Positions 1-6,100 of a stretch of DNA of 6,305 bases are shown piece by piece; within the stretch, counting starts at the first letter, position 1; each line of letters starts with the position of its first letter. The DNA lies in contig JAADIW010000024.1 of NCBI GenBank assembly GCA_013151115.1, forward strand, positions 1-6,305, written 5' to 3'. The notes under the pieces are model-generated. The model had not been told where the DNA came from and made no database searches. It saw only the letters and a list, made by a program, of their open reading frames with translations. Origin of the DNA: Caldisericota bacterium. GTDB taxonomy: Bacteria > Bipolaricaulota > Bipolaricaulia > Bipolaricaulales > Bipolaricaulaceae. The position numbers and the translations under genes were made by a program.

Positions 1-146
1 GCAGGGGCCCCTCGTCCCGGAGGTGGGAAAGCGGGCTTTCTTCTAGGGGGCGGGGGCAGGTCTTCGATCTTTTCTCCCCTCACCCGGCGATGAGAAGTCT
101 AGTCCCCCGCGGTGGAAGAGGTCGGGAAGATCTGTGGAATTTTTAT
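1..146. other. Left-edge stretch without a recognisable gene
   Basis: I see no convincing coding region here. The stretch contains G- and C-rich runs (45-60), a short GAAAGC/GCTTTC inverted repeat at 27-40 with almost no loop, and a T-rich patch at 68-77 that is the exact inverse complement of 147-155 (nine bases). One plus-strand frame is open from the window edge to a TAG at 44-46. It could be the last 14 codons of a gene lying to the left, but this is too short to judge. The terminator that closes the minus-strand gene lies immediately to the right. Confidence 0.4.
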
Positions 147-171
147 GGAGAAAAGGGGGGCGGAGCCCCCC
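147..171 (-). terminator. Rho-independent terminator after the coiled-coil microprotein gene
   Basis: Read on the minus strand, GGGGGGC (171-165), loop TCC (164-162) and GCCCCCC (161-155) form a perfect 7-bp all-GC stem with a three-base loop. TTTTCTCC (154-147) follows directly. The T-rich tail is only on the minus side, so the terminator serves minus-strand transcription. It lies 34 bases beyond the stop codon of the 51-residue protein gene. It would also end any read-through transcript from the upstream sfsA-ABC operon. The T tract is short (four T, then CTCC), which may make it imperfect. Confidence 0.75.
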
Positions 172-205
172 TCGAAACCGTGAACGCACAGGGTTCGGGT
201 TCCCC

Positions 206-361
206 TCAGTCCTCTTCCGCCTCCGCGATGGCGTCGTTCGTCTTCTCGAGGTTGAGCTTGGCCTCATCGAGCGCGGTCTCCAACTCCTCCAGCGCCCTTC
301 CGAGGTCCTCGAGGATCGGCTTTATCTTCTCGATGAGCTCCTTCTTCGTCACGTAAGCCAT
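206..361 (-). CDS. Acidic 51-residue coiled-coil microprotein, unknown function
   Basis: This small gene begins with MAYVTKKELIEKIKPILEDL and ends with AIAEAEED. I do not recognise a family. Hydrophobic residues fall at I10, I13, L17, L20, L24, L27, L31, A34, L38, T41 and I45. The spacing alternates 3 and 4 without a break, which is the a/d pattern of a coiled coil over about five heptads. The flanking residues are mostly Glu, Asp and Lys. I count 15 acidic and 7 basic residues, so the protein is clearly acidic. There is no Cys or Trp, no membrane segment and no signal peptide, so a cytosolic dimeric or trimeric helix is likely. Pro15 may kink the first turns. The case for a real gene is a full AGGAGGTG Shine-Dalgarno ending 5-6 bases before ATG, a TACAAT box upstream, a terminator downstream and the uninterrupted heptad pattern. 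It follows the ABC permease gene by 57 bases on the same strand. A role as a structural adaptor, partner-binding helix or small regulator is speculation. Confidence 0.8.
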   Translation of the reverse strand: MAYVTKKELIEKIKPILEDLGRALEELETALDEAKLNLEKTNDAIAEAEED

Positions 362-365
362 AAGC

Positions 366-373
366 CACCTCCT
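366..373 (-). promoter_or_regulatory. Strong Shine-Dalgarno site of the microprotein gene
   Basis: On the minus strand, AGGAGGTG lies just upstream of the ATG at 361, with about six bases between AGGAGG and the start codon. It is the best ribosome-binding site in the window and indicates efficient translation of the 51-residue protein. It also fixes the start codon. Confidence 0.85.
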
Positions 374-384
374 CAGACGCCGAT

Positions 385-413
385 ATTGTAGCGATGGTGG
401 GTTTCCGACGGAA
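385..413 (-). promoter_or_regulatory. Candidate promoter with a palindrome over the -35
   Basis: On the minus strand, TACAAT (390-385) is a five-of-six match to the bacterial -10. Seventeen bases upstream lies TTCCGT (413-408), a poor -35. That hexamer is part of an 11-base perfect palindrome, TTCCG-T-CGGAA (413-403). Transcription would start near 378 and give a leader of about 17 bases that contains the Shine-Dalgarno site. The weak -35 plus the palindrome would suit an activator- or repressor-controlled promoter. This is inference from spacing only. Confidence 0.45.
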
Positions 414-418
414 GAATT

Positions 419-1132
419 TTACCTCCATCGGGTGAGGATCTCCTCGCGGCGGAAGAGCCGCACCGCGATGTAGAGGGCCAGCGCGTTCAGGGGCAGGAGG
501 ATCCCCGCCTCGATCCCCACGAACGCGAGGTTCACCGCGGTGAGGCGGGCCGAGTACACGATCAACGGGATGAGCGCCGGGAGCACCGCGAGGCTCGAGA
601 ACTGGTACGCGGCGCGGGTGTCGCTGGTCCGGGAGGAGACGATCATGGTGACGAACACCGCGAACAGCGCCAGAAACGGAGCCAAGGCGAAGATGGAGAG
701 GAACCAGGGCAGGGAAAGCACCCCCCGGGGGATCTCCCCCAGGATCAGGCGGGAGGCGAGGAGGAACAACCCGAATGCGGCCCATGAGAGGATGAGCCCG
801 GGGATCACGGGGGCCATGGACTTCCCGAGGAAAAGCTCCCAATCCCGGATCGGGGTCGCGAGCAGGGGCTCCAGCGTCCCCTGCTCCTTCTCCCCCACGA
901 TGGAGTAAGCGGCGATGGAGAGGGGGATCACCACCGGGAGGACGAGGAAATAGATCAAGGCCGTGTTCAGGAGCACCGCCTGGCCCTGCGGCGGGAGCGC
1001 TCTGCCCTGCCACACGAGGTACGCCGCGAACCCGGTCATGAAGAGGGGGAAGAAGCACACGCTGAAGAGCACCATCTTGATCCGCATGGCCTCCGCCCAC
1101 TCCCGTCGGAGGACCGCCCTAATCCTGCGCAT
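419..1132 (-). CDS. ABC-2 type transporter permease
   Basis: This is the membrane subunit of an ABC exporter and works with the ATPase encoded just upstream. The 237-residue protein has a short basic N-terminal amphipathic segment (MRRIRAVLRREW), then about six hydrophobic segments near residues 20-41, 55-78, 107-131, 140-166, 180-198 and 203-226. Between segments two and three is GEKEQGTLEPLLATPI (80-95), the conserved loop of ABC-2/NatB-like permeases. I chose the ATG at 1132 over the one at 1162. It gives the usual ABC-2 N-terminus, overlaps the ATPase gene by only 14 bases and has a G-rich run (TGGGGGGCGCGG) before it. The longer form would add MCTTSSWGAR, which is only the ATPase 3' end read in another frame. 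A single permease gene suggests a homodimer, unless a second subunit lies elsewhere. The substrate cannot be told; sodium, drug, lipid or peptide export are all known in this family. Confidence 0.88.
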   Translation of the reverse strand: MRRIRAVLRREWAEAMRIKMVLFSVCFFPLFMTGFAAYLVWQGRALPPQGQAVLLNTALIYFLVLPVVIPLSIAAYSIVGEKEQGTLEPLLATPIRDWELFLGKSMAPVIPGLILSWAAFGLFLLASRLILGEIPRGVLSLPWFLSIFALAPFLALFAVFVTMIVSSRTSDTRAAYQFSSLAVLPALIPLIVYSARLTAVNLAFVGIEAGILLPLNALALYIAVRLFRREEILTRWR

Positions 1133-2048
1133 CCGCGCCCCCCATGAGCTCGTGGTACACATCCTCCAGGGTCGTTTCCTCTTCCCTCACCGACACGATC
1201 TCCGCCCCCAGCTCCACCAGCCGCTTGATGAGCCGGGGGTTGTCGCGCCGGGGATCCTCCACACCCACGTACAGCTTCCCCCCCGCGAGCTCGGCCGGCC
1301 CGATCCCCGGGAGGCGTAACGCGTCCTCGAGGCCGGGGCGGGGGTTCGCGAGCTCGACCACCACCCGGGTCCCGAAGAGGCGGCGCTTCAACTCCCCCGC
1401 CGTGCCCGCGGCGATGAGCCTCGTCCGCAGGAGGACTATTCGGTCACAGAGGCGCTCCGCCTCGGGGAGGTTGTGGGTACACAGGAGGATCGCCCGGCCC
1501 TCCCCCCGCAGCTCGGCGATGAACTCCCGCACGGACCTGGCGCTCTCGGGATCGAGCCCCGCGGTGGGCTCGTCCAGGAGGAGCACCTGGGGCTCGTGGA
1601 GGAGGGCCCGCGCCAGGGCGAGCTTCTGGCGCATCCCCTTCGAGAGGGTGGCCACCGGCTCCCTCCTCCTCCCCCACAGCCCGAAGAGGCGCAGGTATTC
1701 CTCGATCCGGGCGTCCGCGTCCCGCACGCCGTAGAGCTCCGCGAAGAAACGGAGGTTCTGCCACGCCGATAGCCGCCGGTAAAGGCCCGGGGTCTCGGTG
1801 AGGATGCCCACGATCGCCCGGATCTCGTCCGGGGCCTCCCGGATCTCCCGCCCCGCCACCCAGGCCCTCCCCGAGGTGGGGGCGATGAGGCAGGCGAGCA
1901 TCCGTACGGTGGTGGTCTTCCCCGCTCCGTTGGGGCCGAGCAGCGCCACCACTTCCCCCTGCCCCACTGCGAAGGAGAGGTCCTCCACCGCCACCAAATC
2001 CCCGAACCTACGCGTGAGCCCCTCAGTTCTGATCACGGCAGCCCGCAT
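1119..2048 (-). CDS. ABC transporter ATP-binding protein (ABC-2 exporter type)
   Basis: This is the cytoplasmic ATPase subunit of the exporter, 309 residues. Walker A is GPNGAGKT (38-45). The Q-loop position carries Glu85 in LTETPGLY, a common variant in NatA/DrrA-like ATPases. The signature is LSKGM (135-139) instead of LSGGQ. Walker B is LLLDEP (156-161) with catalytic Glu160, the D-loop is AGLD (163-166), and the switch His is H192. Residues from about 210 form the C-terminal extension typical of ABC-2 exporter ATPases, ending in TTLEDVYHELMG. The frame is open far upstream into sfsA, but that part is Arg/Gly/Pro-rich shadow sequence. ATG 2048 is preferred because the ABC fold begins at once (VIRTEGLTRRFGDLVAV) and GGAG lies eight bases upstream. 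The gene starts 47 bases after the sfsA stop and overlaps the permease gene by 14 bases, so the two subunits are probably translationally coupled. Confidence 0.93.
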   Translation of the reverse strand: MRAAVIRTEGLTRRFGDLVAVEDLSFAVGQGEVVALLGPNGAGKTTTVRMLACLIAPTSGRAWVAGREIREAPDEIRAIVGILTETPGLYRRLSAWQNLRFFAELYGVRDADARIEEYLRLFGLWGRRREPVATLSKGMRQKLALARALLHEPQVLLLDEPTAGLDPESARSVREFIAELRGEGRAILLCTHNLPEAERLCDRIVLLRTRLIAAGTAGELKRRLFGTRVVVELANPRPGLEDALRLPGIGPAELAGGKLYVGVEDPRRDNPRLIKRLVELGAEIVSVREEETTLEDVYHELMGGADAQD

Positions 2049-2056
2049 TTTAACGG

Positions 2057-2060
2057 CTCC
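2057..2060 (-). promoter_or_regulatory. Ribosome-binding site deciding the ATPase start
   Basis: GGAG on the minus strand, eight bases before ATG 2048, sits in the sfsA-ATPase gap. It supports the short ATPase start rather than the in-frame upstream extension through sfsA. Confidence 0.6.
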
Positions 2061-2095
2061 GGCCTCCGGTTGGCCCGCCGCGCGGCCGGGGCCGC

Positions 2096-2794
2096 TCATG
2101 GTGACACCGGGGATGGCGAGTCCAGGAACCGTACGGGATGGAGCCGTTCGCCGTCGAAGGAACACACCAGGGCATAGGCCCTCACCCCCAGCTCCAGCGC
2201 CTCCCAGAACGCCTCCGCGAACGCGGGGTCGGTGTCCGCGTTTGGCCCGAACCGGCGGGCATCCGGGCGCTGGACGACGAAGAGCACCGCGGCGCGGTTC
2301 CCCCCGTGTACGGCCCCGGCGAGCTCGCGGAGGTGGCGCCGGCCCCGCGCGGTGGGGGCGTCGGGGAACAGGGCCACCCCCTCCTTCACCAGCGTCACCG
2401 ACTTCACCTCCACGAAGAGGCGCTCGTCTCCGCGGGCCAGCAGGAAGTCCGCGCGGCCGGCGCAGAGCCGCGGCTCCACGGCCGCGATATCCCAGCCGCG
2501 GAAGGGGGGGATCGCCCCCGCCGCCAGGGCCTCGGGAAAGAACCGGTTGGGCAGGGTGGAATCCAACGAGACGAGCATCCCCGATAGATCCGCCCCGATC
2601 GCGGTCCACCGCGTCTTCCGCTTCCCCGACGCCGCCCCTCGCAGGAGGATCATCCGCCCCGGCGTCAGGATCTCACGCAGGCGTCCCGGGTTGGGGAGAT
2701 GGGCGAGTTCCCGCGTCCCGTCCACTTCCACCCACACCGCGAACCTGTTCGGCCGCGCGATGAACCTCCCCCAGGCGTTCCCCATGACGCCCAT
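2096..2794 (-). CDS. sfsA: SfsA family nuclease (sugar fermentation stimulation protein A)
   Basis: The 232-residue protein matches the usual SfsA length (E. coli SfsA is about 234). Visible family motifs are HLPNPGRL (32-39), RADF (114-117), EVKSVTL (129-135) and FPDAPTARGRRHLREL (143-158). Asp116 with Glu129-x-Lys131 forms a PD-(D/E)xK nuclease-like active site. The N-terminal part (about 10-65) corresponds to the OB-like nucleic-acid-binding half of the family. SfsA was named for stimulating maltose metabolism in E. coli and has since been described as a DNA/RNA nuclease; its physiological role is still vague. HLPNPGR replaces the more common NTGR. ATG 2794 is taken as the start, and ATG 2785 (codon 4) is an alternative. 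Neither has a clear Shine-Dalgarno site, which fits leaderless translation from the promoter just upstream. It is the first gene of the apparent sfsA-ATPase-permease operon. Confidence 0.93.
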   Translation of the reverse strand: MGVMGNAWGRFIARPNRFAVWVEVDGTRELAHLPNPGRLREILTPGRMILLRGAASGKRKTRWTAIGADLSGMLVSLDSTLPNRFFPEALAAGAIPPFRGWDIAAVEPRLCAGRADFLLARGDERLFVEVKSVTLVKEGVALFPDAPTARGRRHLRELAGAVHGGNRAAVLFVVQRPDARRFGPNADTDPAFAEAFWEALELGVRAYALVCSFDGERLHPVRFLDSPSPVSP

Positions 2795-2803
2795 TTCAGG
2801 GCC

Positions 2804-2831
2804 ACTTTACCCCTGCCGGCGCCGATTACAA
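2804..2831 (-). promoter_or_regulatory. Candidate sfsA promoter, nearly leaderless
   Basis: On the minus strand, TTGTAA (2831-2826) and TAAAGT (2809-2804) are each four-of-six matches to -35 and -10, separated by 16 bases. The -10 ends nine bases before ATG 2794, so the transcript would begin about three bases before the start codon. The lack of a Shine-Dalgarno site at that start agrees with this. The region is shared with the promoter of the divergent gene. Confidence 0.5.
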
Positions 2832-2832
2832 T
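2806..2832 (+). promoter_or_regulatory. Candidate promoter of the divergent small gene, nearly leaderless
   Basis: TACAAT (2827-2832) is a five-of-six -10 box. TTTACC (2806-2811) is a possible -35 with a short 15-base spacer. The -10 ends nine bases before ATG 2842, which predicts a leader of about three bases. The box overlaps the -35 of the sfsA promoter on the other strand, so the two promoters can hardly be occupied by polymerase together. Confidence 0.5.
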
Positions 2833-2841
2833 GGGCGGGGT

Positions 2842-3159
2842 ATGTCGGAGGGGAGGTTCATCGATGAGGAGGTGAGGGTGGACACGGCCGAGTTCGGCCT
2901 GCCGAAGGGCTTCGTCTGGCGCGGGAGGCGATTCGAGGTGGTCGAGATACTATCCTCCTGGAGGAGATTGGACTTCAAGCGGGCGTGGTGGCGCCGCCGT
3001 CACCGGGACCACTTCCGCGTGCGGACGGGGGATGGCAGGGTGTTCGAGCTCTATCGTCACCGGGGCCCCGGTCGGCGCTATTGGGTCCTCCTACGCGAGC
3101 TCCCGTCCGACGCGGAGGGAAGGGGGAGGACGCGGGACCGTGCCGGGCCTCAGTCGTGA
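2842..3159 (+). CDS. Small DUF6504-like protein, unknown function
   Basis: The 105-residue, Arg- and Trp-rich soluble protein has no signal peptide or membrane segment. The core from about residue 15 reads FGLPKGFVWRGRRFEVVEIL, then SSWRRLDFKRAWWRR, then HFRVRTGDGRVFELYRHRG, then YWVLLREL. This pattern (aromatic-W-x-G-R-x-[FY]-x-V-x-x-[IV]-L, a W-rich link, an RVRT strand, ELYR, W-x-L) resembles the small beta-rich DUF6504 proteins. I recall these from memory and could not check. No catalytic motif is visible. The last 15 or so residues are polar and look disordered. ATG 2842 is supported by the -10 box nine bases upstream. GTG 2878 (codon 13), with AGGAGG five bases before it, is a good alternative start that still keeps the whole conserved core. 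The gene diverges from sfsA, and its 3' end overlaps the diguanylate cyclase gene by 10 bases. Confidence 0.75.
   Translation: MSEGRFIDEEVRVDTAEFGLPKGFVWRGRRFEVVEILSSWRRLDFKRAWWRRRHRDHFRVRTGDGRVFELYRHRGPGRRYWVLLRELPSDAEGRGRTRDRAGPQS
2867..2872 (+). promoter_or_regulatory. Internal Shine-Dalgarno pointing to an alternative start
   Basis: AGGAGG lies five bases before an in-frame GTG at 2878 inside the small plus-strand gene. If it is used, the protein begins VDTAEFGLPKGF and loses 12 residues of no evident domain value. It may equally be chance, because the codons are Glu-Glu-Val. Confidence 0.35.
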
Positions 3160-6100
3160 CGCTTGGCGCGGTAGAGGTCGCGGTCGGCCCGCCGGAGGAG
3201 CTCCTCGGGCGGCAGGGGATCGTCCGGCCGCCAGACGGCCACGCCCAGGCTGATCCCAAATCCCAGGGGACCGAGCCCCTTCCCCTCCGCCCACCGCGCC
3301 ACCGCCTCCCTCACCCGCCGGGACACCTCGCGGGCCTTGCCGTCGGTCTCGGGGAAGAGGAGCACGAACTCGTCCCCGCCGTAACGGAATATGAGGTCCG
3401 TCTCGCGGACCGTCTCCCGTAGCAGGCGGGCCACCTCCCTGAGGACCTCGTCCCCGAAGGGGTGGCCGAACCGATCGTTGACCAATTTGAAGTTATCGAG
3501 ATCCGTCACCAACACGGCCAGGGGCCTGCCTTCCTCCTCGGCCCGACGGATCTCCCGGTCCAGCACCTCCATCAGGTAGCCCCGGTTGTACAGGCCGGTT
3601 AGGGCGTCGCGGATGGCCCGTTCCCGCAGCTCCTCCTCCAGCCGGACCCGCCGGATTTCCTCGCTCACGTGGCCGGCGAGGATCTCCGCGAGCTTGACGT
3701 CGTCCTCGCTGAACGTGTCCGGCTCGAATGAAGCGGCCTGGAAAACCCCGATATCTCCGATGGGAACCGAAATAGCGCTCTTGAGCCTGGCATCCACCGG
3801 CTTGGCGCCCGGCAGGTCCTGTATGTTCCCATAGAAGCTCCGTCCCTCCTCCAGTGTCCGCCACACGAGCCCCTCGCCCCGCGGGAACGGCCGCGGGCGC
3901 ACGTCCCCCACCGTGTACACCGGGACTATCCGGTCCCCCTCCACGAGCCCGATGTTGCATACCGAGAACCCCAGGATCCCCCTGGCCCCCTCCACGGCCG
4001 TCCGGCAGACATCCTCCACCGTGCGGCACCGCTGGAGCTCCCACACGGCCCGGTGGAGGGCGGCGAGCTTCTCCACATAAGTCCTGAGCTTTTCCTCCAC
4101 CTTCACCCGGTCGGTGATATCCAGGATCGAGACCAGTACCCGGGCGTAATCCTCCTCGTGTCCCGGGAAGACGCGCCAGCGGAGGTGGATGTGGATGGGC
4201 TCGCCCGCGGCGGTCCGGTTGATCCCGGTCCCCTCGAATTCCCGCCTCCCCTCCCAGATCGCCATGAGTTCCTCCGCGAAGAGGGGGTTCACCTCGGGGG
4301 GGATGAGCTCGGGGAGCCGGGCGAGCAACTCCCGCAGGTCCTTCACCCCGTACAGGCGGAGCGTGGTGCGGTTCACATCCACCACCCGGAGGAGCCGCAT
4401 GCACTCCTCCACGAGCTCGGGGTGGTCCTCGAGGTAGGCACGGAGGTCCGTCACGCCCTCCTCCCGCAGGGAGTCGAGGCGCCCCTTTATGGCGGAGAAA
4501 TCCTCCACCCACAGCGATACGGGCGATTCCCCGAAGAGGTAGCGGGCCTCCTCGTAGAGCCTCGCGTTCTCCACCGCCACCGCGGCTGCGTCGGCCAACG
4601 AGGAGAGGACCGGCAGGCGATCGTCGAAGGCGTGGGGCCGGCGGCTGAACACGGAGAGGATGCCCGTCACCCTGTCCTTGTACTTGATCGGGACCCCGGC
4701 GAACGACCGCACCCCCGCCTCGACCACCGCCGGGTTCGGGGGGACCTCCGAGCCATCGGGGCCCCGGATCGGGGGCACGGCGGTCCCATCGGGCCCGATC
4801 TCCCCGACGACCACCGGCTCCCCGGTCGCCAGGATCGCCCGGGTCACCCCCTTGGGCCGCATCCGGGGGGGCAGGGGACCTAGCCCCATGGAGCGATCGA
4901 CGACGCGCTGGAGATGGCCCTCCTCATCGAACACCGCGATCACCACGTATTCCGCCCCCACCAGGTCCCCGGCGAGGGTCACGAGCCTCTGCAGGACCTC
5001 CTCGGTCTCCAGGGCCGAGACCAGGGATCGCAGCGCATCGTTCAGGACCTGGAGTTCCCTCACATGGCGCTGGAGCGTCTCCTCGAGGCGTTTGCGTTCG
5101 GTGATGTCCCGGTTGACGGAGAGGGTGGCAGGGTGGCCCCGGTACTCCACCGAGGTGACCGCGCATTCGGTCCAATAGACCGTCCCGTCCTTCCGGCGCT
5201 TTTTCTCCTCGAACACCACCGTCTCGCCCCGGGCCAGGCGCCTCTCGAGCTCCTCCACCGGGATAGTGGGTTTGCCCACCACGAGATCGCGGATGATGTT
5301 CATCCCCAACAACTCCTCGCGGGAATAGCCGGTCTGGCGGGCGGCGGCCGGGTTGGCGGCGAGGATGGTGCCCCCGAAGGCGGTGATGTAAACGGCATCG
5401 GGCAGGCGCTCGAACAACGTCCTGAACATCCGCTCGCTCTCCCGCAGCTCCCGCTCGATCCGCGTCCGTTCGGTCAGGTCCCGGCCCACGGCGATGAACG
5501 CGGTCCTATCGCCCTCCTGGCGCCGGGTCAGGGCCCATTGGATGGGGAAGGTGCTCCCGTCCTTGCGCAGGCCCTCCCCCTCGATGAACCGCCGCGGGGC
5601 CCGCCCCGCGGCCGCGCACCTCGCGAAGGCCTCCCGGTGCCGCTCCCGGTACTCCTCGGGCATGAGCTCGGTGAGCGGCTTCCCCACGATCTCCCGCGCC
5701 GTGTAGCCGAAGAGCTCCTCGGCGGCCCTGTTCCACGCCCTGATCGTGCCCGCCTCGTCCGCCACCACCACCGCGTCCGGGAGCGCCTCCAACAGCGCTT
5801 CGGACCGGATCGTGTCCCCCCGGAGGCGCTCGCCCTCGAACGCCCGGCGTATCGCGGCCGCGATCTCCCTCCAGCCCGGCTCCAGCCTCTCCGGATCCCC
5901 GGGGGAGAAGGCCTCGGGATCGGCGGGGTTCCCCAAGAGGAGACAGGCGATCACCTCCCCGTCCCCGGATACCGGGAGGGCGAGGAGGGATGCGACCGGG
6001 CCGAACGCGGACGCCAGCTCGCCCCCGGGATCGCGGAGGACAGCGGCCTCCCCCTCCAGCGCGGCGCCCAGGAGTTCCCCGGGGATGGGCCCCACCGCGC

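Noticed and set aside
27..40. GAAAGC-GG-GCTTTC hairpin as a plus-strand terminator
   Set aside because: The loop is too tight, the stem is weak and only TTCT follows. There is not enough to call a terminator without a known gene to the left.
2..46. Possible C-terminal tail of a plus-strand gene (14 codons to TAG 44-46)
   Set aside because: Only 14 codons are visible and another plus frame is also open at the edge. It cannot be supported without more sequence to the left.
69..155. Nine-base inverted repeat CTTTTCTCC (69-77) / GGAGAAAAG (147-155)
   Set aside because: The arms are short and 69 bases apart, and they overlap the terminator's T tract. There are no associated ends of a mobile element, so chance is likely.
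264..1100. Minus-strand 278-codon frame overlapping the permease and microprotein genes
   Set aside because: It is a shadow frame, rich in Pro/Arg/Gly/His. The permease frame has clear membrane segments and the ABC-2 motif, and the microprotein has its own signals.
2049..2609. In-frame upstream extension of the ABC ATPase through sfsA
   Set aside because: The added residues are Arg/Gly/Pro-rich shadow of sfsA. ATG 2048 has a GGAG site and the ABC domain begins directly after it.
1798..2763. Plus-strand open frame (321 codons) opposite sfsA and the ATPase start
   Set aside because: It is low-complexity Arg/Pro/Ser/Gly translation opposite two well-supported genes, with no recognisable domain.
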